64,000 nucleotides of DNA. Origin: Paraescarpia echinospica (taxonomy: Eukaryota > Annelida > Polychaeta > Sabellida > Siboglinidae). Numbering within the stretch: the first letter of the stretch is position 1; every line of letters begins with the position of its first letter. This document shows, one piece after another, positions 47,353 through 59,392 of the stretch. The notes below the pieces were generated by a model. The model was given only the letters and a program-made list of their open reading frames with translations, did no database searches and was not told the DNA's origin. Where the stretch lies: assembly GCA_020002185.1 (NCBI GenBank), contig CM034541.1, positions 27,135,794-27,199,793 on the forward strand, in the 5' to 3' direction. A program made the translations under genes and the position numbers.

Positions 47353-48200
47353 TTATTTCTTTCTGGACCATTTCCCTTGTTTTTTTAAGGGAACAAATTT
47401 ATTGACGATGCACTCTATTTCACTCTTTAAGATATTCCAGCATTCTGTTGCTGATTTATTCTTCAGTGTGTTGTTCCAGTCTATCTTTGCAAAATATTTT
47501 CTCATTTCCTTATATCTTCCTTTGTGAAAATTTCTCCTGAACTGCTTATTTCTTTCTGATTTTACTTTGATGGTAAAATGTATCTGGTTGTGATCACTAC
47601 TTCCCAGAGGCTCACATAGTTTTACGTTGTCAACTAATTCATTCTGTGAGGACAAAACTATGTCTAACACATTCTCACCCCTGGTTGGCTCTAGCACATG
47701 TTGAGAAAGGAAACTGTCTTGTATTAAAACTAAAAACTTGTGGTTCTCACTCCACGTACTCTGTAGAGATTTCCATTGTATATGACCATGGTTAAAATCT
47801 CCCATAATAATACAGTCCCGTTTGTTAACTTCCCTTATAGCGTTTTGTACTTTTTCATTCTCTTCTACACTTATGTTTGAACTTCTATAAACTACCCCCA
47901 CCGTTAACATTGAGTTTCCTGTAACTATGTTACACTAAACAGCTTCTTCGCAATTTGCTTCTCTTTGTAATTTTAATTCATAAGCTTGGATAGAATCTTT
48001 AACATATAAAATAACTCCACCTCCCCTTCTTCCTATTCTATCTTTCCTGAACATTACATAGCCTGTTAGTTCCAATTCGGCATCTGATATATCGGTGGTG
48101 GCCCATGATTCGGTTATACCTATGATGTGAGGGTCAATATCTTGTACCATTATGTTTAGTTCACTTCTTTTGTTTACTACGCTCCTTGCATTTAAACAAA
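47353..48200 (-). pseudogene. CR1 ORF2 endonuclease domain
   Basis: Read on the minus strand from CLNARSVVNKRSELN (about 48195): IDPHIIGITESWA (catalytic Glu block), YVMFRKDRIGRRGGGV, then a TAG in frame at 47935-47937, then LTVGVVYRSS, IIMGDFNHGHIQW, LDIVLSSQNEL and GSSDHNQIHF. The ESW, GDFN and SDH motifs of the apurinic-type endonuclease fold are all present. Besides the stop, the frame degrades after 47353 in the linker to the reverse transcriptase. Confidence 0.85.
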
Positions 48201-48329
48201 TGCATTTATATCCTGATTCAGAACAGTTTTCCAGGCTGTTCTTTGCTTATTTATGTCTGCTGTTTGTATCTCTGCCTCCAGTTTCAGGCTTCTCTGTGAA
48301 TCCCCCCTGCAAATCTAGTTTAAATAGAT

Positions 48330-49317
48330 GCAGCCTGTCCCACTGTCAACAGACTGCAGCAAGTTCTCTGAGAAAACTGCTGCCCCCTTCCACTTAGATG
48401 GAGGGCACCTTCCCTCCCTGTCAGCAGTATTTGTCCCTACCTATACTAGTATAGACCCTCCCTTGCCATGCCCCAATACCTTCTCTACCCTTTCATGTGT
48501 TCTACCCTAGCCCCCAACAAACAAACAACAACGTCCTCCCCTTCGCTTAGTGTCTTGTCCGTCTTTCTCAGAATAGAGTCACCCATAAACACCCTCTCTT
48601 TTCTCAACGCCCCCTCAATCACTGCCTCAGAGTAGCTCCTTCTCCGGTTTGCATCTGTCTGGTTGTAGTCTTGTTCCCCTGTCTTCTGCTCTCCTGTCAC
48701 AATCCCGTCCGTTCCATTCTTTCCTGACACTGTTTCTCTTGTCACCTTTCCTCCTATCATCGTCCCTCCCAACTTCTCTTCAGTCACATTTACTGTCACT
48801 TCCTTTCTTCCCGTCATCTTTCCTCCCATTGCATTTCCTTCTCTCCTCTCTCTTTTTCCCTCCTACCTCTTTCTCTACGGTCACTTTCTTCCCCTCTGAT
48901 CACCTTCCCACCACTCAGTCTCCTTTCCTCGGTCTTCTTGCCACTACTCTGCTCCTTCAGTCTCACAGTATTCCCAACTCTCTCCCTGTCGTCTCTCTCC
49001 ATTCTACCTGTCTCCTTGCTGATTCTCATCTCCATCCCCTTCACAATATCTACCAACCTAGCTACCTCCTTCTCCAGGCATTCCACCTTCCAACACCCTA
49101 TGCACTGAAAGGTGAATGCCTCTTCCTTGGTCTCTGCCCATGACTTCCCACAGCCGATAAGTGCGTAAACTTTTGTGGATTTGCAGAGCTCGGGAGTTCT
49201 TATATCTGTGAAACCTGCCAGTTTGTCAATTTTGTTTTTAAACAAAATCCTCAATATGAATGTTCCCAAAAAACTGACAGATATCTCTTTCGATAAACCA
49301 AAAGCTTCCATTTCCAC
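48330..49317 (-). pseudogene. CR1 ORF1: cysteine-rich amino part plus GDSL-type esterase fragment
   Basis: CR1 ORF1 products bind nucleic acid, and many carry an SGNH/GDSL esterase of uncertain role. Here a Cys-rich stretch (IGCGKSWAETKEEAFTFQC, CIGCWKVECLEKEVARL) is followed by a charged Arg/Glu/Lys linker. After a frame change near 48825 comes RVFMGDSILRKTDKTL, the GDSx nucleophile block, then VVCLLGARVEHMKG. Another frame change leads to RVEKVLGHGKGGSILV, then a TAG in place of an expected residue, then VGTNTADREG (the Gly/Asn block). The rest of the esterase, with the catalytic Asp/His, is not readable. The protein is dead. Confidence 0.75.
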
Positions 49318-49398
49318 AGGGTGCCTGTGCTTGTTAAATCTGGTTTAATTTCTCTCCATAAAACTTATTACCCATTGAGTCCTTAGCAATTATATGTT

Positions 49399-49845
49399 TG
49401 AGACCACAGCTTTAGCTAGAGACCCGTCTTTTGAGTGAGACCATAGCTTTATCTAGAGAACCGTCTTTTGAATGAGACCATAATTTTATCTAGAGACCCG
49501 TCTTTTGAATGAGACCATAGCTTTATCTAGAGACCCGTCTTTTGAATGAGACCATAGTTTTATCTAGAGACCCGTTTTTTGAATGAGACCATAGCTTTAT
49601 CTAGAGACCCGTCTTTTGAATGAGACCATAGTTTTATCTAGAGACCCGTCTTTTGAATGAGACCATAGCTTTATCTATAGACCCGTCTTTTGAATGGGAC
49701 CATAGTTGTATCTAGAGACCCGTCTTTTGAATGAGACCATAGCTTTATCTAGAGACACGTCTTTTGAATGAGACTATGGTTTTATCTAGAGACCCGTCTT
49801 TTGAATTAGACCATAGCTTTATCAAGAGACCCGTCTTTTGAATGG
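49399..49845. repeat. 37-bp minisatellite, about 12 copies
   Basis: GAGACCATAGCTTTATCTAG followed by AGACCCGTCTTTTGAAT, period 37 (for example 49511 and 49548). Variants at GCTTT/GTTTT and CCCG/CACG. GTTTT and GCTTT forms tend to alternate, hinting at a 74-bp higher-order unit. Confidence 0.94.
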
Positions 49846-49914
49846 GCTGAGTTTGCTTTGGACGAATAAAAATCTGAGGAGCAAAAAACTACCATTGACT
49901 CTCATCACTGTTAT

Positions 49915-51305
49915 TTATAATGTCCATTACACTGTAAATATGTATGTCACACTTGTGTATGCATGTACTCTATTACACTGTAAAGATGTGAGTCATACTT
50001 GTGTATGCATGTATTGTATTACACTGTAAAGATGTGTTTCACACTTGTGTATGCATGTATTGTATTACAATGTAAAGATGTGTGTCACACTTGTGTATGC
50101 ATGTATTGTATTACAATGTAAAGATGTGTTTCACACTTGTGTATGCATGTATTATATTACACTGTAAAGATGTGTGTCACACTTGTGTATGCATGTATTG
50201 TATTACAATGTAAAGATGTGTGTCACACTTGTGTATGTATGTATTGTATTACACTGCAAAGATGTGTGTCACACTTGTGTATGTATGTATTGTATTACAC
50301 TGCAAAGATGTTTGTCACACTTGTGTATGCATTTATTGTATTACACTATAAAGATGTGTGTCACACTTGTATATGTATGTATTGTATTACACTGTAAAGA
50401 TGTGTATCATACTTGTGTATGCATATATTGTATTATACTGTAAAGATGTGTTTCACACTTGTGTACGCATGTATTGTATTACACTGTAAAGATGTGTGTC
50501 ATACTTGTGTATGCATGCATTATATTATACTGTAAAGATGTGTGTCACACTTGTGTATGCATGTATTATATTACACTATAAAGATGTGTGTCACACTTGT
50601 GTATGCGTATATTATATTACACTGTAAAGATGTGTGTCACACTTGTGTATGCATGTATTATATTACACTGTAAAGATGTGTGTCACACTTGTGTATGCAT
50701 GTATTATATTACACTGTAAAGATGTGTGTCACACTTGTGTATGCATGTATTATATTACACTATAAAGATGTGTGTCACACTTGTGTATGCATGTATTGTA
50801 TTACACTGTAAAGATGTGTGTCACACTTGTGTATGCATGCATTATATTACACTGTAAAGATGTGTGTCACACTTGTGTATGCATGTATTATATTACACTA
50901 TAAAGATGTGTGTCACACTTGTGTATGCGTATATTATATTACACTGTAAAGATGTGTGTCACACTTGTGTATGCATGTATTATATTACACTGTAAAGATG
51001 TGTGTCACACTTGTGTATGCATGTATTATATTACACTATAAAGATGTGTGTCACACTTGTGTATGCATGTATTATATTACACTGTAAAGATGTGTGTCAC
51101 ACTTGTGTATGCGTATATTATATTACACTGTAAAGATGTGTGTCACACTTGTGTATGCATGTATTATATTACACTGTAAAGATGTGTGTCACACTTGTGT
51201 ATGCATGTATTATATTACACTGTAAAGATGTGTGTCACACTTGTGTATGCATGTATTATATTACACTGTAAAGATGTGTGTCACACTTGTGTATGCAGGC
51301 ATTAC
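49915..51305. repeat. 46-bp minisatellite, about 30 copies
   Basis: The unit includes TATTACACTGTAAAGATGTG, TGTCACACTTGTGTATGCAT and GTAT; the period is 46 (50641 and 50687). Early copies are more diverged (GTATTGTATT, TTTCACAC) and later copies more uniform (GTATTATATT). Open + frames with Cys/His/Thr are by-products. Confidence 0.95.
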
Positions 51306-52094
51306 TGTGTACGTATGTATTTATGTACATATATGCATGTTTGGACTGGCTTGCATGTGTGTGCTCGTGGACGTGCGTTTCTAGTCTAGTGGGATATTTT
51401 TGGATTGGTAAAATGTGATCATGCATAAGGAATGGCGAGGAGACGAGGTGGGGAGGTACATGGCTGTGGCTGTAGTGCTGGCAAATCAGTCAGTCGATGA
51501 ATCAATCAATAACTTATTATTTTGCGACAACAGAATGGTATACGTAGAACAGCCGTGTAAGAAAGTGAGGTTGTGTGGCCACATGGCATGTTAGATGCCA
51601 TCTTCCTGTGACCCCATAAAAGAGATATATATATATACTCCCATGACTATATATCATGAGAGTATGATTGTATGACAATGAACTGCAGGTATGATGGAGA
51701 AAAAATTATTATAGAAAATTACTATTTTAAAACGATTGTAAGAGATTTGTCTGAATTCAAATGTAGATGTGTAGCTATAAATAAAACCTGTAATTACACT
51801 CCACACATCTGGAATTTAGGCAATGCACATAGTTAAGGTAGTTGTCTACATATTGTTTGCTTAATAAAAATTTGAATTTTGGTCTGGATTTGATGTTTTG
51901 CTTGTTATAATCAAGATTATACAAATTTGTTGATGAAATATATGAAAAGCATTGTAGTTTGTTGTGAAAGTAGAGAATGAAATGGTGTCTTGTGTCAGGG
52001 TTGTGATAGATCAGAAGAAAATGGACAGAGACACGACTGTCGGGACAATGGTGGATGGTGTCTCACTGTGCTCTATTAGATTGATCGTTTAGCC
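51306..52094. other. Non-coding stretch, nothing recognised
   Basis: AT-rich, with an (AT)n run at about 51626-51640. No gene or transposon is supported. Confidence 0.5.
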
Positions 52095-53690
52095 AATTAA
52101 GTGTAACTAACCGCGCCATTGTCAAACAGGCCGCAGTCTGCATCACTCTATGTGGTGGTTTCATTGTCAAACAGGCCGCAGTCTGCATCACTCTGTTTGG
52201 TGGTTTCATTGTCAAACAGGTCGCAGTCTGCATCACTCTATGTGGTGGTTTCATTGTCAAACAGGCCGCAGTCTGCATCACTCTGTTTGGTGGTTTCATT
52301 GTCAAACAGGTCGCAGTCTGCATCACTCTGTGTGGTGGTTTCATTGTTAAACAGGCCAAAGTCTGCATCACTCTGTATGGTGGTTTCATTGTCAAACAGG
52401 CCGTAGTCTGCATCACTCTGTGTGGTGGTTTCATTGTCAAACAGGCCGTAGTCTGCATCATTGGTTTCATTGTCAAACAGGCCGCAGTCGGCATCACTCT
52501 GTGTGGTGGTTTCATTGTCAAACAAGTCTGCATCACTCTGTATGGTGGTTTCATTGTCAAACAGGCCATAGTCTGCATCACTCTGTGTGGTGGTTTCATT
52601 GTCAAACAGGCCGTAGTCTGCATCACTCTGTGTGATGGTTTCATTGTCAAACAGGCCGCAGTCTGCATCACTCTGTGTGGTGGTTTCATTGTCAAACAGG
52701 CCGCAGTCTGCATCACTCTATGTGGTGGTTTCATTGTCAAACAGGCTGTAGTCTGCATCACTCTGTGTGGTGGTTTCATTGTCAAACAGGCCGCAGTCTG
52801 CATCACTCTATGTGGTGGTTTCATTGTCAAACAGGCCGCAGTCTGCATCACTCTGTGTGATGGTTTCATTGTCAAACAGGCCGCAGTCTGCATCACTCTA
52901 TGTGGTGGTTTCATTGTCAAACAGGCTGTAGTCTGCATCACTCTGTGTGGTGGTTTCATTGTCAAACAGGCCGCAGTCTGCATCACTCTATGTGGTGGTT
53001 TCATTGTCAAACAGGCCGCAGTCTGCATCACTCTGTTTGGTGGTTTCATTGTCAAACAGGTCGCAGTCTGCATCACTCTATGTGGTGGTTTCATTGTCAA
53101 ACAGGCCGCAGTCTGCATCACTCTGTTTGGTGGTTTCATTGTCAAACAGGTCGCAGTCTGCATCACTCTGTGTGGTGGTTTCATTGTTAAACAGGCCAAA
53201 GTCTGCATCACTCTGTGTGGTGGTTTCATTGTCAAACAGGCCGTAGTCTGCATCACTCTGTGTGGTGGTTTCATTGTCAAACAGGCCATTGTAGTCTGCA
53301 TCACTCTGTGTGGTGGTTTCATTGTCAAACAGGCCGCAGTCTGCATCACTCTGTGTGGTGGTTTCATTGTCAAACAGGCCGCAGTCTGCATCACTCTGTG
53401 TGGTGGTTTCATTGTCAAACAGGCCGTAGTCTGCATCACTCTGTGTGGTGGTTTCATTGTCAAACAGGCCGCAGTCTGCATCACTCTGTGTGGTGGTTTC
53501 ATTGTCAAACAGGCCGCAGTCTGCATCACTCTGTGTGGTGGTTTCATTGTCAAACAGGCCAAAGTCTGCATCATTCTGTGTGGTGGTTTCATTGTCAAAC
53601 AGGCTGTAGTCTGCATCACTCTGTGTGGTGGTTTCATTGTCAAACAGGCCGCAGTCTGCATCACTCTGTGTGGTGGTTTCATTGTCAATA
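52095..53690. repeat. 45-bp minisatellite, about 35 copies
   Basis: TCATTGTCAAACAGGCCGCA then GTCTGCATCACTCTGTGTGGTGGTT, period 45, with indel variants (a shortened copy near 52460, a 48-bp one near 53285). Blocks such as CTCTATG-GTCGCAG-CTCTGTT recur together (52140-52340 and 52980-53180), showing block duplication. Because 45 is divisible by three, frames stay open on both strands: 541 codons on the minus strand repeating TMKPPHRVMQTAACL, and another repeating FDNETTTQSDADCGL. No promoter, signal peptide or conserved flank supports a gene. Confidence 0.96.
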
Positions 53691-53862
53691 ATAATAACCA
53701 ACCCCGTAATAATAACCAACCCCGTAATAATAACCAACCCTGTAATAATAACCAACCCTATAATAATAATCAACCCCGTAATAATAACCAACCCTGTAAT
53801 AATAACCAACCCTGTAATAATGACCAACCCTGTAATAATGACCAACCCTGTAATAATAACCA
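53690..53862. repeat. 18-bp minisatellite, about 9-10 copies
   Basis: AACCAACCCCGTAATAAT repeated, with CCCTG and TGACC variants. It joins the 45-bp array without a gap on its left. On its right it meets an element-like segment. Confidence 0.93.
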
Positions 53863-54290
53863 TAGGCACCGGAACAAAATTAATATTGCGGGGACTGAAC
53901 GAGAGAAGTTTGAACACCACTCCACTCTTCATCGTTGTCAGCTCGAATGACAACACCGGAGGGTAGGGCAGGGTGCGGTTAAAAAATGTTCGTTTCTGTG
54001 CCACTGTAACCTCATCTTCTACGCAGTCTCGGTTTGACAGATGATATATTGGATGACGGGAAGTGCTGTTTAAAAAATTTTGAAGCTCTTCAGGCTGTCT
54101 GGAAACCTTGATTTGCACCCCCTTTTAAAAAAATACTTCCAGCCCCCAACAACACAAATTACACTACAAAATACGCAACTCTTCCCTAAGTATTGCGGGG
54201 CTAATACTATCTCCAGCCCCCCTACTAAAATATTGGGGGGCTGAGTCCTCCAAATCCCCATGGTGCCAGCCTTAGGTAATAGTAAGCATT
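53863..54290 (-). mobile_element. Possible non-autonomous DNA element with a 118-codon open stretch
   Basis: The left edge reads CATAGGCACCGGAAC and the right edge (reverse complement) TAAGGCTGGCACCATGGGG. GGCACC occurs near both tips. Inside are palindromic words CAGCCCCCCTACTAAAATAT and ATTGGGGGGCTG. On the minus strand an open stretch (54118 downwards) reads VSRQPEELQNFLNSTSRH and VAQKRTFFNRTLPYPPVLSF and then runs in frame into the 18-bp and 45-bp arrays. I do not recognise this peptide. The transposon call rests on edge composition only. Confidence 0.3.
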
Positions 54291-55112
54291 TATTTAAGAC
54301 ATCACGGTCTAGTTAAACCTGCCTTCCTGGACACCTATCTATACCTGTCTGCAATTGACATTGTTTAAAGTCTCGAATGATGAGTTAGCCTTGTTCCTTA
54401 CCGTAAATGCCTGTGTACTGCATGGTGGTAATCTGGCCATGGCAGACATGTGCAGTCCTGAAAATGTCCACTACGAACATGTTTTACAGAACATAATAAT
54501 ATACATTTAGTTTGTAGAAAAAAATAAATATATATGTACATAATTTATACACACATACATAAATATGAATAAACATATGCTTAAGACTGGAAGATATTTT
54601 GTTTTAGAGATGATCTTTGTAGCGAGCTGTATTGGGTAATTTAGGTTGCATGGTTAAACACACAAGACAATGACTGTTGGTTTACTTTGTGCATTACCCT
54701 GTGTAGTTAGTAGACATTGCGTAGTGACTAAGTCATGTGATATAACTGGGTAATTATTGCTGCATTGCTGTGAGCAATCTACATCTATTGATTGATTTCA
54801 TTCCAGAGTCGTAACTGACTATTAGATCTTGTTTCATATTATTATTATGCCACAGTAGAAAAATACATTTTGTGTTATGGTTGATGCTATATAACATCAT
54901 TTTACGATAATAATGATTGAACGTTACCGATTGGTCAGATCATAATGTACTTATAGAAACATTCCTTTAGGTTTAATTGATTACTGGAGTCAGTCGCAAC
55001 TAGTGGACCTGATTAGAGCACCCATCTGCCAGAGGGTAGTTTTCTTCACTTTCAACATTATTGATATCTATCAATTATGATGACTCATATAATTGAATAT
55101 GCCACCTCTGGG
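54291..55112. other. Non-coding stretch, nothing recognised
   Basis: AT-rich unique sequence with no supported feature. Confidence 0.5.
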
Positions 55113-55441
55113 CTGCGGTGGCAGAGTGTTTAGAACAACAATCAGTCGAGAGAAATCAGGTTCAAAGCCTCTTGCAGCCATTTTGAACCTTGGGAAGTTC
55201 GTTCACTCTACGTTCCTCCAGTTCATGTATGAATGAGTAACAGGCTATAGACAGTGGTAGATATTTGTGTACAGATGATCTTTTTGCATTAATTGCAGTA
55301 TGGCTGAATGCTTCCCAGAGAAGTTGAGATGGTGTCTGACTGAACAGGTCTGCCAGGGAGTAAAGCGCTTTGAGCCGTCCTAAGCACTGGATACTGCGCT
55401 ACATAAGAACTTACGTTTACTTTTACTTTACCTAGCTTGAG
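55113..55441 (+). mobile_element. tRNA-derived SINE
   Basis: The head GGGCTGCGGTGGCAGAGTGT resembles a polymerase III A box (GTGGCAGAGTGG type). About 45 bases on, AGGTTCAAAGCC resembles a B box (GGTTCRANNCC). The tail has AAAGCGCTTTGAGCCGTCCT and TGCGCTACATAAGAACTTAC, ending in a short (TTTACTT)n. Length about 330 bp. The same tail recurs at 55.8 kb. Confidence 0.75.
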
Positions 55442-55767
55442 ACTGATGTTTGTTTTATAAAAATGCTTGTCTAATTTTGGTGTGAATTTAGACTTGATGT
55501 CTTGTGGATACTTATGTTGCTTGATACATTTCCAACAATCAATTTGTCATGTTCAAATGCACGTTAAAAAATGCTGTTATGTTGGGAAGTTCACAAATGT
55601 TTTTTTCTAACAGGACATTGTTACCCTCAGAAGATCACGGTAAGATATTTTCCTCGAAAGCACTTTTTTGCATTGAGATTTAGTCTAGATTACACATATT
55701 TTCAAAACTACCAGGTAATTTTATTTTCTACAATAACCTAAAAGGTCTAAAAACTGAAACTTTTATG

Positions 55768-55875
55768 TGGAGCGCAGTAGCACAGTGGATAGAGCATCAA
55801 ACTCTCCATCAAGTGCATTGAGCAGTCCTAAAGACTGGAGACTGCATTATATAAGAACTTACCTTTACCTTTTTT
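55768..55875 (+). mobile_element. Internally deleted copy of the tRNA-derived SINE
   Basis: The head GGAGCGCAGTAGCACAGTGG and ATAGAGCATCAAACTCTCC is joined directly to the tail ATTGAGCAGTCCTAAAGACT, GCATTATATAAGAACTTACC and TTTACC. The body of the full copy at 55113 is missing. Confidence 0.65.
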
Positions 55876-56688
55876 AGACTTAATACTTGGCACCATCAAC
55901 ATTTCTGGGGGGTTTTCTTCAAAAAATACGATTGACAAATTGACTGATTTTAGCCCCAAAATACCACGAGACAATCTGTCTAACCTCCCAGCTGTCAACA
56001 TAGGATACTTTTAATTAATCAATGCCAGACAATTAATCACATCCTACGTTGTTTTTCTGTACTGTCTTGTATGTCAAAAACAATAGTTTTTGCTGTCAGG
56101 CATTCAGAGAATCACCTGCAAGGCTATGTTTTGATCTAAAAATACACTTTGAAATTCAAGTTTTATGAAGCAGTTTCCCACAAGGATTAATTTTTTTAAT
56201 AAAAATATTTCACCTTACGTTAGGACAAACCAAAATCCACATTGGAAAGTGTGTAAACAATTAAATTCATCATCACATGAGTGTCCTACTTAGTTGCTCT
56301 GCTGGTGGATATTTACCAAGATATTTATAGAAGCACACTGAATCTGTCAAATTTTGTACGGAAATTCAAATTGGAAGATGGAAGATTGCAATTTGTATTT
56401 TCGTATTAAATTTTATACAGATTCAGGATGCTTCTATAAATATTTATATAACATTTTACCTGTTGCACAATTGAGATCCAATCATCATTTTGTTAGATAT
56501 AGGAAGAATCATGATTACCTCTGTTCTGCTGGGGAGACATCTATGAAATTATCGGACAAACAACTCAATTAGTTTGGATGCGCCAAGTAAAAAATTAGGA
56601 GAAGTAGGTGGAAGTAAGGTTATTTACACATTCTCAAGTTACACAATTGAACAATCAAAGTCAATTCTTTTATTAAACCGATTGCATA
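55876..56688. other. Non-coding stretch, nothing recognised
   Basis: AT-rich sequence. A frame of 72 codons at 56354-56572 has no recognisable motif. Confidence 0.5.
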
Positions 56689-59392
56689 TGTAACATACAC
56701 TAGTCATGTACTATAGATAGAACATCAACGACCGTGACTGGGTATGTAACATATACTAGTCATGTACTATAGATAGAACATCAACGACCATGACTGCGTA
56801 TGTAACATACACTAGTCATGTACTATAGATAGAACATCAACGACCGTGACTGGGTATGTAACATATACTAGTCATGTACTATAGATAGAACATCAACGAC
56901 CATGACTGGGTATGTAACATATACTAGTCATGTACTATAGATAGAACATCAACGACCATGACTGCGTATGTAACATACACTAGTCATGTACTATAGATAG
57001 AACATCAACGACCATGACTGGGTATGTAACATATACTAGTCATGTACTATAGATAGAACATCAACGACCATGACTGGGTATGTAACATATACTAGTCATG
57101 TACTATAGATAGAACATCAACGACCATGACTGGGTATGTAACATATACTAGCCATGTACTATAGATAGAACATCAATGACCATGACTGGGTATGTAACAT
57201 ATACTAGTCATGTACTATAGATAGAACATCAACGACCGTGATTGCGTATGTAACGTACACTAGTCATGTACTATAGATAGAACATCAACGACCATGACTG
57301 GGTATGTAACATATACTAGCCATGTACTATAGATAGAACATCAACGACCATGACTGGGTATGTAACATATACTAGTCATGTACTATAGATAGAACATCAA
57401 CGACCATGACTGGGTATGTAACATATACTAGTCATGTACTATAGATAGAACATCAACGACCATGACTGGGTATGTAACATACACTAGTCATGTACTATAG
57501 ATAGAACATCAACGACCATGACTGCGTATGTAACATATACTAGTCATGTACTATAGATATAGATATGACTACATCACACGACCATGACTGGGTATGTAAC
57601 ATATACTAGCCATGTACTATAGATAGAACATCAACGACCATGACTGGTATGTAACGTACACTAGTCATGTACTATAGATAGAACATCAACAACCATGACT
57701 GGGTATGTAACATATACTAGCCATGTACTATAGATAGAACATCAACGACCATGACTGGGTATGTAACATATACTAGTCATGTACTATAGATAGAACATCA
57801 ACGACCATGACTGGGTATGTAACATATACTAGTCATGTACTATAGATAGAACATCAACGACCATGACTGGGTATGTAACATATACTAGCCATGTACTATA
57901 GATAGAACATCAACGACCATGACTGGGTATGTAACGTACACTAGTCATGTACTATAGATAGAACATCAACGACCATGACTGGGTATGTAACATATACTAG
58001 TCATGTACTATAGATAGAACATCAACGACCATGACTGCGTATGTAACATATACTAGTCATGTACTATAGATAGAACATCATGACTGGGTATGATCAACGT
58101 GACTGGGTATGTAACATATACTAGTCATGTACTATAGATAGAACATCAACGACCATGTCTGGGTATGTAACGTACACTAGTCATGTACTATAGATAGAAC
58201 ATCAACGACCATGACTGGGTATGTAACATATACTAGTCATGTACTATAGATAGAACATCAACGACCATGACTGGGTATGTAACATATACTAGTCATGTAC
58301 TATAGATAGAACATCAACGACCATGACTGGGTATGTAACATATACTAGTCATGTACTATAGATAGAACATCAACGACCATGACTGCATATGTAACGTACA
58401 CTAGTCGTGTACTATAGATAGAACATCAACGACCATGTCTGGGTATGTAACGTACACTAGTCGTGTACTATAGATAGAACATCAACGACCGTGACTGGGT
58501 ATGTAACATATACTAGTCATATACTATAGATAGAACATCAACAACCATGACTGGGTATGTAACATATACTAGTCATGTACTATAGATAGAACATCAACGA
58601 CCATGACTGGGTATGTAACATATACTAGTCATGTACTATAGATAGAACATCAACGACCATGACTGCATATGTAACGTACACTAGTCGTGTACTATAGATA
58701 GAACATCAACGACCATGTCTGGGTATGTAACGTACACTAGTCGTGTACTATAGATAGAACATCAATGACCATGTCTGGGTATGTAACGTACACTAGTCGT
58801 GTACTACAGATAGAACATCAACGACCATGACTGGGTATGTAACGTACACTAGTCGTATACTATAGATAGAAAATCAACGACCATGTCTGGGTATGTAACA
58901 TATACTAGTCATATACTATAGATAGAACATTAACGACCATGACTGGGTATGTAACGTACACTAGTCATGTACTATAGATAGAACATCAACGACCATGACT
59001 GCGTATGTAACATATACTAGTCATATACTATAGATAGAACATTAACGACCATGACTGGGTATGTAACATATACTAGTCATGTACTATAGATAGAGCATCA
59101 ACGACCATGACTGGGTATGTAACATATACTAGTCATGTACTATAGATAGAAAATCAACGACCATGTCTGGGTATGTAACATATACTAGTCATATACTATA
59201 GATAGAACATCAACGACCATGACTGGGTATGTAACATATACTAGTCATGTACTATAGATAGAACATCAACAACCATGACTGCATATGTAACGTACACTAG
59301 TCGTGTACTATAGATAGAACATCAACGACCATGTCTGGGTATGTAACGTATACTAGTCGTGTACTATAGATAGAACATCAACGACCATGATT
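56689..59392. repeat. 56-bp satellite-like array, about 48 copies
   Basis: The unit reads GACTGGGTATGTAACATATA, CTAGTCATGTACTATAGATA, GAACATCAACGACCAT; the period is 56. Variant sites (ACATATA/ACGTACA, GTCATG/GCCATG/GTCGTG, GGGTAT/GCGTAT/GCATAT, GACCATGACT/GACCATGTCT) are shared by neighbouring copies. A few irregular units occur near 57555 and 58080. Stops in all frames, so no open-frame artefact. This is the longest array in the window. Confidence 0.97.

Larger units (their letters stand above)
45365..49330 (-). mobile_element. CR1 LINE, nearly full length, minus strand
   Basis: In the minus orientation the order is ORF1 (zinc-finger-like and esterase parts), endonuclease, reverse transcriptase, carboxyl-terminal region and a short 3' UTR. 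The 3' end carries ATCTTGTTAA twice in tandem; CR1 elements typically end in short direct repeats. The 5' limit near 49330 is set by the start of the ORF1 frame. Its protein sequences are clearly different from the LINE at 1.2-4.3 kb, so this is a separate family. Confidence 0.88.

Noticed and set aside
52063..53688. A 541-codon minus-strand frame of 15-residue repeats
   Set aside because: It is a 45-bp minisatellite read in frame. Other frames on both strands are open as well, so no coding constraint is visible.
55113..55190. A possible functional tRNA gene
   Set aside because: A- and B-box-like words are present, but no cloverleaf with acceptor stem can be drawn and the sequence continues into a SINE body.
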